From NCBI GenBank assembly GCA_973895155.1, contig OZ316892.1, positions 25,730,001 to 25,794,000 of the forward strand: a DNA stretch of 64,000 nucleotides. Direction: 5' to 3'. Below the pieces are notes generated by a model that was not told the origin of the DNA, did not search any database, and was given only the letters and a program-made list of their open reading frames with translations. This DNA comes from Marsupella aquatica (Eukaryota; Marchantiophyta). Made by a program: the position numbers and the translations under genes. Positions 21,793 through 34,000 of this stretch are shown piece by piece; the stretch's first letter is position 1; every line of letters begins with the position of its first letter.

Positions 21793-24009
21793 ATGGGATT
21801 CTGAATCTCACATAGGATCTATGGAAACATGTGTCTTCCTACAATGACGTGGATTTAGAGTAAACTTGCTTTACTCCCAAACAAAGAGGATTTGGGATCT
21901 CATCCAAGTTCAAAGGTTTTGGATGGAGATCCCATCCAAACTTAGGACTCGTAAGAAACCAACCATGAAGGTTTTCAATTCTTTTGGCAAAATGTAGGGC
22001 AGTATTGCAAACCCAAATATACTCTAGACATAAGTACAAGCATAGTCTAGATTTCAAAATCCATTGCAAATTATAGTATAGATTAAGATGCATGTAGTAT
22101 CGATACCAATTTTTTTTTGTTTCTTTTTTGAAAAGCTTTCCTAGCCCAGTCGTACAACAGGACTGTGGGAGCTACTACACTACCTTTCTGGGCGGGACCT
22201 ATATAGCATGAAAAAGCACCTTTATCCAACCCACACGGTTTTAAGGACAAGTGGGGGGCCAAAATGTGTGAAGGGAAACAAAACCTCACGCAAGAATATG
22301 CACTTTATCCACACAGTCCACCCTCAACACGGTTGGGAGAACTTTGGCGATTCAAGACTCCATCCAGCCCTTTTTTTAGTGGCAAAAATTGTGCAAATTT
22401 GAAAGAAAGTCTTCGTCACCTTTGGCCAAAATGTGCTAGAGTTCCTGTGTTTTATTAGGCAGTTTCGCACCAAGCGACAGACCAGTAACTTCTCAGAAGC
22501 CAAGAAAATTCAGGGGGAAATCTGCCCAAATCAGCGTTTAGCTACAGTTGGATTCGCAATGGGCGAGTATTTGGCAGATTCCACCTCAGAGAAAAGTCTT
22601 TGCCACATTCAGCCAAAATCAGCTAGACTTTTTGTGTTCCATTGGCCAGTTTCCCACGTAGCTTCAAACTAGAGATTTTTTAGTTCCTAATTCTGGCCAA
22701 AAACTTACCTCCTTCAACTAATGGCAAATGATGCACAGAAAAACGAGTCAAAACTAAGTCAAATCTGCCCAAATCTGCCTTTAGCTGCAGTTGGATTTGC
22801 AAGATCTTTGAGAACTCTAAGATCAGAGAATATCTACCTCCTTTCCACAAATCTATGAATATTTATAAGTACATCCCCAATATCGTCTCTCCTGGAGCAT
22901 TTGCGAGTTCAATTCCATAACAAAAGACACACAAAATGATTGTCACGTACCCCATTAGCCAAAAGTTGACAGTTGTACTTAAATCTAACGGCCAGAAGAT
23001 AGCTAAGAAAGACCATTATATTCTTATTTACACAAGGAATGATCCCACTCTAGCTAACAAGAAAAACCTTTACATTTCCTTGGCTCCATGAGACCAGGCG
23101 AGTTGGGCGTTGACCACAAGGGGACAAGGTCTTAGCAAGAAGATGCAGATTGGATAGACATATGCATTTCTCTAGCTGAAAAGGTGTGATGGATATGTCT
23201 CACTATGATTACTATCTCGTTGGAAAGAGCTGTGTAGATTTTATGTGGCTGAAAAGGCGGGAGAAATGATTCTATCGCCAATAGAAGGGCCCTGTGGAAG
23301 GTGGGTACCGACATAGGCTGGTGCTCCTTTCAGGAGTAATGATAACATGTGTCAACTTGTAACTATAGTAGAATCTATTCATGGCTTAACAAAATAGGCT
23401 AACCTCTAGTCAATTAGGAAATGCACACTTACATCTCGTGTACAATTCAATTTTTATGTGAGTGTACTAGCCCGCGTGAGTATGCCCTCAAGGGCTCATG
23501 TACACACCTATAACCCATGTCCATCTTTACTCACAAGCACATTCTAAATGTTCTAATGTATTTGTTATGAGAGAGATTATGGTCTATGATTTCATTCTAA
23601 GAAGCAAATATTGAAAGGTATACTTTGATCACAAATTCTAGTATAGATAATATGTTTACATACAAGTGATGGGATGTAACCATGCAACTCAGATGGACCT
23701 GAAATCTGTTCAGAATACTCAGAATTTCAAGAAAATTGGTGGACCATTTCTTGTAGGCTGGGATATTTGTTTCATCTTTTTTTGTCAATAACAATGAGCT
23801 ACTAGTTTCACTCATCATGGGCTAACACGCCTGCCCACACATCCATGCACACTGGGGTGAGTCACTTAAGAAGCACTTGTGCTCCACTTTGGGGATGGGG
23901 AGTGTAACATCATCTGTGAATTAGACCAAGGGAGAGTAAATTTCACTTTTGTTGGTGGGGTGTGTTAAAACTTGAGTTTTATGAGCAGGGTAGGCACAAA
24001 CACGTTAAG
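21793..24009. other. No supported gene; one more imperfect inverted pair
   Basis: At about 21890-21945 a TGGGATCTCATCCAA word is followed by its near-complement TTGGATGGAGATCCC, a motif seen again near 57685-57700. At 22270-22670 two diverged blocks share GCCAAAAT and a CTAGA(G/C)TT(C/T)-TGTGTT core. The frames are under 85 codons and unrecognised. Confidence 0.45.
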
Positions 24010-24610
24010 CAAAGATGACATTCAAAACGGCAAATCCATGATCATCCAATGCACAAGTAGTTGACACAGAGAGATACATGGTTCATCTCAGTTGAGCCTA
24101 CGCCTTGGCGACTGCTTCAACTGATACAAAGATTTAAACAGTCTGCAAACCAACTCTTCCTACCCTTTATTCACAAAACCTAATGCGGTTATCTCATGAA
24201 AATTAACTTTTCCAAGGTGTCATAGAAAACAATTGTGACAACATCCATCTGATCTAACATCAGACTAAACAAAACAACAAGCACACTCAATATTCATATT
24301 GTAGAGTACTAGGTGAGAACACCTCATTATAATCCACATGTTTCTCTTTTGTGAATCGCTTGGATACCAACCTAGCCTTGTAGACCTTTGATCCAGCTCA
24401 TGTGGATTGGTTGGACTTCAGTTTGTAAGTCCACTTGTTTCAAACCCCCATTTAGCCCCAATTTATTTGTTTTTCCCAATTTTCTATTGGTTATTGCTTG
24501 TCTCGAGAGCAATTGTTGAGCACAGACTACATTCACAATGACAAGCCCATGATCATCCAATGCACAAGTAGCCAACATAGAGAGATACATGGTTCATCTC
24601 AACTAAGGTT
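24010..24610 (-). pseudogene. Decayed Ty1/Copia reverse-transcriptase remnant
   Basis: Minus-strand frames broken by stops and frameshifts keep Copia RT landmarks. At 24382-24301 the reading gives YKARLV, then FTKE and VDYNEVFSP. Upstream at about 24470-24430 lies IGAKWGFE. Further on (about 24270-24110) come LDQMDVVT and LKQSPR. These match the same region of the intact Copia at 53.7-54.0 kb by motif. A block of about 75 bp (CATGATCATCCAATGCACAA onwards) occurs twice, near 24037 and 24549. No LTRs were recognised around it. Confidence 0.8.
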
Positions 24611-27600
24611 AGGTCATGGAAACACATGAGAGCTTTATTGCACTCTAGGCCCATTGACAATATTGAGACTTTGCAATACAAGTTCTCCTTATCTCTCAAT
24701 TGGCTCTGTAATTAACTTGAGTTCTTACTATCCAAGCAAACACCGCTTGAGATATAGTGTGCACAATGACTAAACTAACCAAGGTTGCAACTAGGGTTAG
24801 CCCTAATTATTTGTTGCTACAATCATAACCCTAGACTTGAGAGCAAAACACACACCTGCCAAGACACACTAAAGTAGTGTAATGGTAAACTATACAAATA
24901 TATGACAAAGACCTACAAATCCAGGAGCCTACAACTTTCATGATTGGGTACATTTTCACCAAATTTGATATTTCACAGATGAATTGAGGATGTTACATTG
25001 AGGATTGAATGTAGTTTGGACATAGTGTCTTGGATTAAACCAATTTTCAAAGTTGAGCCCTCCCTTTACGTTTGACATAGAATCCAATGGCTCTTCATCT
25101 AACATAGTCGCTCTAACATAGAGAATGGAGAAGCAATAAATGCCATCAATGCCAAAGAGTACAAAGAGCAGCAAGCTTATAAACCTTGAAACACCCTTGT
25201 CACTTATTAGACTGACCTCCACCAAGTTTCACTACTTATAGCAAACTAGCCCAATGTCTGTGAGTTGCATAACTGCTTTTGTGTCCATATTGTTGTTGTG
25301 GCCATGTGGGTTGCTACAACCATGTTGACATCAGTGATGGGGTGACTGCCGGGGGGGGGGGGGGGGGGGGAGCACAAAACAGGCAAAGGCAACAGGGTGA
25401 GACACACTTGCATGACCCTGGGGTAGAAGGAGACCAGTTTTCCATCCCCTGTGGCCTCCCCCCTCTTTCTATCCTTCCTCCCAAGGTGTCCACCCCCTCC
25501 TACCCTTGCTAGCAAATTCCTGACTTCTTTGTTGCTATCAAGGGCCTATGTTGCCAATGAATGTGTGTGAGTGTTTGTCAGCTTTCTTGCCGACTAGTTT
25601 TACTTGCTACCATCTTCTATTAATGGAGGATTGGTGGGACATAAAAGACAGTCAAGATTAATCCATATCATCAAAAGAAACTCACCTTAGCACTAGGTAC
25701 ACGAGTTCACACAACAACGCACATAAGTTTAAAAATAAATAAATGATAATGCTGGGATTCAGACACACTGTAACCTGCTGTAGGGCTCCAAAATATGTTG
25801 ATTTCAGTTTCATTTCTTGTTTCTTGGCAAGATGAGGAAGGTCTTGAATCAGGAGGATCTGAAGCAACAGCATGCACAAGAGAACTGAAAGGAGCGCATG
25901 ATGTGGAAAGGAAGATAAGAATACTTTGAGATAAAATGGAATTAATATTTCGTGCACTCCACGATGATGGTGGCACTACAATAATCAGCTATTAAATTGA
26001 ATTGTCTGACTCTACCTTTGGCGGTGCTCTAATAGCATAACTTGGATGTTCAAAAGTGCTCTTTCATTACAGTGCAAGGAACATCCACCATCATGAAATT
26101 GATTAGCCCAATCACATAAAGTTGTAAGAAATCATTTGGCAGGATACAGAATTTTCAAACATCAAATGTTCCTACCGACATTTGCAACGATCGTCTCCTC
26201 GTACATGGAATTTGATCCAAAGAAACATGAACAGACAATATGGTCTGCCACTAACAATGATTTTGACCCTACTTTATACACAACTCGACAAACATAGTGG
26301 TCCCCCCCCCCCCCTCCCCCACATTAGAAAAAAGTCATAGAATACGTTTGCTACAATGGAAGAACCTTTACCATTTCTGGGGTTTTCGATTCTTTTGTTT
26401 TGGGTGGGGTCCTTGCGCACATCAGCACATGATTCCGAACATGTTTCGTGCACATATGGCTGTTTCTCTTACATTCCTCGTTTTTCTACTATGTGCTAAT
26501 TTCCAGTCCTGCACAATTGTGCTCATACTTCAAGTTTGATGCTTGCATGGACCACAAAGTTTTTAAGAACTAGAGGACAAAAATTGAGAGCTCACATGTA
26601 TTTCACCAGGTAGACCTAAAGAGATGGTCAAGTGATGCATTTAATAATAAAGTATTCACAGAATGAGTATAGACTGATGAGAGATTTTTCCAAAAGATCA
26701 CCTCAAGAGGTGGTCTAAACATTGACCAACAGTGTGGCCAAAAGTAGACTGTTCACATAGCCTTTTGCGGGACCCCCCAGTCATGTAAGATTGGGGAATG
26801 TCTTGTAAGAGTGACTCCTCAATCTGATGTAAAGCCAAAGTGTAGCGGTCACTTGATATGAAGTGTTGTGATGAAATCTACAACAAAATCTTGGACGCGG
26901 TCAGTCAATATTTTTACTCTCCTTCCTGTAAACCTCCCATTAGGACTACTACTATTTTGGATGCCAAGCACTTTATGGCATCCAAAAAGGTATGATCTTA
27001 CATGACGGTGTTTTGTTTAAGGAAAAGCAAAAGGAAACGAAGCCCGAGTGACAGGGCTGCGCTATGAAATGGGTCACTAGGGCAAATGAAAACACACTAA
27101 AATGAAGTTGATGTATAGGTGGTTGTAGTTTCTTGACTGTTGTGTGAGGTGGAGAGGGTGTTGGGTATGTATGGCCTCTGTGTACTATGTGCCAAACGAG
27201 TCTTGTATGGGTTGGTCTCTTGGCTGGTCCGATTTCTGTGTTAAATTGTCCTATACCTGTTACTTGGCAAACGATGCATCTGAAACCATAACGTAGACAG
27301 TCTGCTAATGAGGCTCTAGACTTTACAACATCAACTACTATAATAAGGGCCCCTACCTGTGAATGCCCTCCTGTCATTCGCCTAGGTGACCTACCTTGCA
27401 GGCTCTCCCACTCACTCCCAGCATAGGACCCTGTACCCTACAGATGGTTTGTTAATAAAAGATTTATTAACAAACGTTATTTTATATGCAGTTCCTTGTG
27501 GACTCGAGCTACAATCTCTGTTTGGACTAAATATCACCCCCAATGGTGGACTAATCAGATGACTATGATACCGAAAATTCCTGAAAATAAGAAAATACGG

Positions 27601-27830
27601 CTGTACTCTATGAGAAATAAGCACTACTGTAGGGCTTACACAAGTACTTGTTCTATATCACTAAGTATATGGAACGTTGGCTTAGTCCAAGGCATCTTTA
27701 CACCATGGACCCTTTTACACTTCAAACCGTACTATAGACCCTAGACATAACAGGTGGACCCAATCGCCTCTCCGCCTTTATGGAAAGAATTCAAGGAATC
27801 GACGGTACCAGAGCTCAAATCGTCCTCTCA
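24611..27830. other. Gene-poor stretch with homopolymer runs
   Basis: A run of about 20 G lies at about 25352-25370 and a C-rich run at about 26301-26316. The longest frame (26973-27377, minus, 134 codons) has no recognisable domain, signal peptide or splice context. Nothing else is supported. Confidence 0.5.
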
Positions 27831-28260
27831 CATATATTGACCGTCGATCCTACACGTACATTTCCCTTCTGACATCGTCTGTCTTCTAGAACGAGCAGCA
27901 GCGAGACAGTCAGAGACACGTGGGAAAGAGTCATAACTGTCCATAACTGCCCATCGTTACCGTACATGTCAAGTCATCCCCTTCTTTAATTCTTTACATG
28001 TTCTAGAGCAGTTTCCGTGCGTTCTAGTACCGAAGGCCCGATTCGTGAAAGACCCGGGAAGCCCATCGAGGGCACGTGGCAGCGGTCTGCGTGGGGGCAG
28101 TTTGGGCAGTGGCTGGTCTTTTTGGGGCACTAGAGTTCGCTAAGGACAAGGAATGATGTGCTCCTGGATAAAGGGGAGGATAACGCCGGACGAGAAAGAA
28201 AGTTCCGGGAGAGTCGCCGGGGAAAAAGCGGCCGTCAAATCTCACCGCTAAACCTGACAA
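27831..28260. promoter_or_regulatory. GC-rich island with G-boxes and heat-shock-type motifs
   Basis: Two CACGTG G-boxes lie at 27917-27922 and 28073-28078 (the second in ABRE-like context CACGTGGC). Head-to-head heat-shock half-sites occur at 27884-27891 (TTCTAGAA) and 28198-28205 (GAAAGTTC). Base composition is clearly more GC-rich than the flanks. A pyrimidine-rich T/CTT tract follows at 28273-28312. A 78-codon minus frame (28024-28260) and a 32-codon plus frame exist, but neither is recognisable. It could be the promoter or first exon of a lost or displaced stress-response gene. Confidence 0.35.
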
Positions 28261-30919
28261 CTATCACCCGCCTACTTTTTTTTCTTCTTCTTCTTTTCTC
28301 CTTCTTTTTTTCTTGAAAGGAGCACTATACTTGAATGAGAGTAAAGCCCATTAAATCAACTATGACCCGCCTACTTTTTAATGTGTTTTATTTGCGAGAA
28401 AAGAGATTTTCGGAAACTAAGGGAGCCAAAGGTTCATAAACCCTCATTTTTGGGGGTCTTTCTATGGATGGTTATGAATGATAACCTCTTGCCGGGGTGG
28501 TCTGGGTTTTATGAGATTTTGGTCCCATGGTTAGCCCGTTTGCAGCCTTATCCCATATAAGGCAAAAACGTTTTGGTAAAAAAAGAGCAAAAGTACACTC
28601 CGAGGTTCTGCTCTTTATTCCATGGCCACTCCAGGGTCATGGCTATAACCCATTGGGCTCACCTCCCTTGGGGATTACATTCTATAATCCCCTTAATGCC
28701 CATGCATTTTATTGTTATTGTTGTGGTTCTGCTGAAGGTATGGATTTTGATTTTGACTAATTAACCTCAGGCAAATTTCTCTTCCCTACTCTGTCATGGA
28801 GTTTAGTCCTGAGTTTGACCCTACCTTTCAGTCTACCGTTGAGTAGGGCTTTAATTCCTTTGTCGGTGTGTGGTACTCTCTTGAGCTCTTTGCTCTTCCT
28901 GGGTTTTCCTTTGCTTTCTACTCTTTATTGGGGCATCTCAAACTTGAAGGACTGCAGAAAGATCTGCAGCCCACAAGTGAGAGTTACATACTGTGGTCAC
29001 AAGTGGGAGGACAAGCTTTTACAAGTCTGCAACTTTACTTCCGGGACAACGTGTGTGACCATGACCAAAGTCAAAAGCAAGAGACTCTACACCCCCTATT
29101 GAGTCTCCCTGTGTGTGGTATTTAATTTATTAAAAAAGTGTAGTTGAAGCAGGAAGCAGAAATATTGGTGAAACTAAAGTGAGGAGAAAGTGGCTACACA
29201 ATATGGAGCAAGACTTTAGTACGCACAAATTCTTAACATATAGTCTTGGACATAGAAGACTATGGCTGAATAAGAATTTGGAGGCAAAGTCAATCCAATA
29301 AGGACGTAGAGAGTGTGAAAGGCAAAAGGTTACAGGTGCATGTTTCCTCATGAGGCAAACGGCCAGGGTTGAGGGAAAGGTGAACCTGGAGGGGGAGCGA
29401 GGGCACGGAGTTGAGCCCAGAGTGGAAGTGCCCACGACCAGATCCAGGCTGGAGGGCCCTAGAAGGGGCTGGCGTGCAAGTGAGAGCCATGCACAGACTC
29501 ATCTTTGTGAGGCGGGTGGCCATGGTCATGGGGCAAGGCTGTCAGGGGCCATGTCCAGGCCTGAGGGCTGCAAAGGAGGTGAGGTGATGGGTGGGAAGGC
29601 AGGTAGTTGAGACCAGGGTTGCGCACACCCCACTTGGATTGCCCAGGGTTTGGTGGACGTATAGGGTAATGACGGGTTTGGTCTGGGGTTACTAGTCTGT
29701 AAACTTGTGACCAGAAAGTGAGGAACAGGTTTTAGACTTTCTGGGAGCATATTTTAGACTAGAACCCCAGTCTAAACAGTCATTATCATAAGTAATACCT
29801 ACATATTGGGCAGAGGGTTATGGAAATGGTGGCACCTAGTATAAATGGTTACACACCGGTAACCTTTCTTCATGACACACACACACACACACACACAACT
29901 AGATGTAGGCAGCAGGGTTGAGTAGCTTCTTTGTGTTGTGGCCTGTGGAGTGGGTGTAGCCCAGTTTGAGCCAAATACAAGGTCAGCAAGATAGGCAGCA
30001 TCAAGCTATGATAGCCTGAGTTTGTTTCCATTCGAATCACATTATTTTGGAGACCACAGGTGAGAAAAGAGGGGGATCCTTTTCAAAGTAATTTAAATGT
30101 TGTTTTATTGAGTAAGTTGAATAAGAAGTAGAATTTCCCAAGGGAGTGAACTGGTAAGCTTTAACCAGACTTTTAAAAATTCTGAAATCAAATCTTTTCA
30201 GGTGTTGTCAAAAGGCTGAGTGGGGATGGGTTGTGATATACTCCTGCTGGACTATGAGACACCCTGGTATTCTCTTTGCATTTCATGAGTTCTTGAAGCA
30301 TCCTTCACATGTGGCAGTAAAGGTGACAATGCCCTAGGGAGAATGCATTCCCCTGCTAATATAGTTACAATGCTAATGAAACCTAGTGAGGATAGACCAA
30401 GTTTTTCCTTATGTAGACATATTCTTCAGAATTTAAGAGCATCCACTAAATTCCGCAGGGAGACCGCACCATCCATATGTTGGCGCCCCCAAATCAAACC
30501 AAACAGAAGTTCCAATAATCTTTTTGGGCGAGAGCAACTACTGATTCAATTTTGTCACATGGGCAGCTAAAAAATATTCTATGTGGAGTTGAACAATAAT
30601 GTGGCTGCCCTGAGAGCTTATCCAGCAGTGAGGCATCTGCAAACTGCAAGAAACCCTATTCCTGGCCAACAAAAGAGGCCCCAATATTTATGCACACGCC
30701 TGCAAAACTTGCCAAAGCCCACCAGTCACAAACAATTTTGACCGCCATCCCTGGACTCAAGTTTATCTTTCAAAAAGTAGACAACAAAAACTATAGAAAC
30801 CACATGTGATACAAAAAAAATATTTTTGATGAAAATTATGTAATTCTTAAGGGCATATGAGGTGAAAGACGGTGTTATACACTCAACTTTTATAGAATAT
30901 TTTTCAAAGTATAGTTTTC
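28261..30919. other. No supported gene; CA microsatellite
   Basis: A CA run of about 11 units lies at 29876-29898. Several overlapping frames of 75-100 codons occur at 28.5-29.75 kb without recognisable domains. Confidence 0.5.
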
Positions 30920-31007
30920 ATATAAGGTCAGGATTGCACTAGGTTTTTATATGAGGTCAGGATTGCACTAAGTTATTATATGAGGTCAGGATTGCACTAA
31001 GTTAAGC
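30920..31007. repeat. Three tandem copies of a 29-30 bp unit
   Basis: The phrase GGTCAGGATTGCACTA followed by (A/G)GTT(A/T)TTAT recurs three times in succession with few differences, which points to a fairly recent expansion. Confidence 0.85.
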
Positions 31008-34000
31008 CCTTGAGGTTTACCTTGCACAATCCACCAACACACTCGGGCTTTAAGCTTGTTGTACAAAATCTATTGTATTCTGGTGCAAGCCTGGCTTTTG
31101 AACAGGGGTTGCTGCATGGTGTTTGGAAAATCATAGATTCACATGCGGGTTGATGGAGGGTTGCCTCCTCAGTGCCTTTCTACCAGAAGATGGAGGTTAG
31201 GAGACATTGAATATGGCAGTCACCAAACAAATTTCCTGGATGGAAGCAATGTTGGAGTGCCTACTCACCAAATATATGCTATGAGAAAGGAGCAGTTGCA
31301 GGGCTGATAGCCCCTAAGAAGGGCACCCTCAACCCCAAGCCCTAAACTTCTCACGAAATGAATTTGAAATATTCTTCTAGTCTAGAATGGTATCCTTGTT
31401 TTGATCTGTTCCTTTCGTTAATGTAATGGATTATTTTCTCTGAAATGTGCTGTTTCAGAAAAATTTCAGAAAAATTGGATGAGAATCTGATCATTGACAA
31501 AATTTACATCTCGTCCTGAGGGCCATAAATTATGTCCCATACGTGTCATCTTCTGAGTCAGTATCCTGAATCATCACTCATCGCCTAATCAATTTGATCT
31601 AGTTCATTATACTTCATTCAATTCTGGCCCTGGCATACAAACTTATGATAGAAATGCTATCATTTTTCCATAAGATAAATGATAGACTGACATGAAAAAA
31701 CAATATAATAATACAGCATGTTGGAATGAAGAATTATGTTACCTACCAAATACCAAGTACAGTCTTGGAAGCGGTCTGTGTCATGATATGATTTGAATAA
31801 TTAGGAAATGTCCAGACTATCATTGTAAGGAAAAGAGACCCAACAACCAAGTAAGAGAAAAGTCTCAAGCTAGGCCACGAAATCTATTCACAAACCTTCC
31901 AAAGGCATTATAATATGCAACGAGACTTTTTCTTTCTCATGGTCATTAATGAGCCTTCTCGCTGGGAGTCTCCATTCTGGTTGGAGGACTCTGGTTGGAG
32001 GACTCCCTGACACTTTGGTTATGGTGAGTTTTTGTCCTGACCATGAGATGGACCTAATAAAGTGCCATTCTGTATATTTTCCATGCCCACCCAGTGACTT
32101 TCCCTGCACTTTGCACACTCCTTGTAATCCACCTTCCAGATCGACTTGCCAATTCTTTGTAGTGTTCAACTGCCTGGCCATCTCATACATTTGGCAACAC
32201 TGCCACTAGACATCACTTCGATTGACAATACTCTGCAATGCACATTGGGCTAGTAGGCCACAATTTCTCTGGTACCAGACAATTTTGACATTGAGACTAT
32301 GCTTGTGATCGACAATAGGGATGGGGACTGTGGGTATAAGGTGCCCTTTGTGTGCACATGCACAAGTGTCTAGGCTAATAAGACACCTTTGTGAATCATG
32401 TGTAGGTTGTTTTCTAACATGAAGCTTGACCAGTACAAGGGACATGACAGCGCAAGCTATTTGGCTTACAAATCTCATGATATACCTTGTTCAAGAGAAC
32501 AGTGGAGGGTCACTTTGCCTTGGCCAGAAATTTCAAAAACCCAGCCGGAAACACATAGAAAGTAAAATTTGGTTTTGCGTGGTGGTCCAAGCCCATGCCA
32601 GAATGGTATTTTCCTCCTTGTCTAACAGTAACAGGCGGCCTTTGTCAAGCAGTATTTTGGTTTTGTGGTGCCTGATTAATGTCAGGCAGGGCCTTGTTTT
32701 GACATAGAAAGTAGGGCAGGTTTTACCGTCAATTCTACCCCCAAAAAGAGCTGTGAAAAGAAAACAGTGGAGCTTTGTCAATCTTCTTCCATTGAGAGTT
32801 GAGGTGGTCAAGAGGCATCTAAACTTGTGACACAAGTTCTTTATAGATTCCTATTAAAGCTTGATGGCTTGACAAAATCTTCTCCCCACACACCATCCCA
32901 ATGTACTGTAGATCTTCTTTTGTAACCAGAAACACAAATCCAAATAAAACAACCAGAGGGGTCTTGTGTAGTCTATCCAGCATTTAGGGGAACAATTGAT
33001 TACTTTCCTATATAGTCTACCATGTCTAATTGCAGGCTGCCGGGATGATGCCCCAAGTTTTCACTTGTCCACAGTATGCACTATGCTATAAGTGCTCTGG
33101 ATATCATATATGCACTTCTCCATATGTGCATGGTTGCACTACACAACAAGTGCATGAGAAATCTCTTATGCACCTTCTCATATATGTTCAGGTCACACAC
33201 ATCAGACTCCTTATAACCTTGAGCCCTGATATTGATTGAACTTGATAAGTGCATGAAACAGCTTCATGTAATACTCTGCTGAACTTATCAATGAATACTT
33301 CTTATTGATGTGTTGCATATTGATGTGTTGCAGTAACTGATAAATGCATGTGTACACTTATCGATGAAAATACCGACCATATTTTGTCTTTCTGTGAGTG
33401 TCAACTTGCACTCATGCAAATTGCACTTTTGGTGTTTTTTACAAGGAAATTGCTGTAATAGTTACTACATGGCTGGCCAACACACCATGGAATGCACTTA
33501 TACATGTTGCACTTATGCATGATAGACTGTACTCCAAATTAGTCAAAATGATTGACCTGCCCCCAGAAGTAATTTAATTATTAGGTCTCCCCCCATTTGC
33601 ATGTGGGTTGGCTCAACCAGACTACACTAACCCAAGATGAGATGTAATTGCTCTGGGGACACGTGGAGGCTCGTAAATTTGTCTAAGCTAATCCCCTCTG
33701 ACCATGAAAATGTAGAAAATGAGGGGACCAAAATGCAGATATTTTTGCTCAAATACAGAAGACCCACATTCTGGCAGGTGTCAAATGGCAGAACCTGGTC
33801 CAGGATGACTACCGTTTGGAGGGTGTTAGCACAGGCAAATCTCAAGCCTCTCCACTAACCAATCATGTGCCACCTTGAGTTAGTGTGTTTGAGTTAAACC
33901 AACCCATACACAAATGTGGGGCAACCTGATAATGAAATAGTTTTGGGATATATACTTTTGGGGCAGTTAGGAATTTGAACCAATTTGCGGGATAGGATAG

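Noticed and set aside
26973-27377. 134-codon minus-strand frame
   Set aside because: No domain, codon pattern or splice context; it lies in repeat-like DNA.
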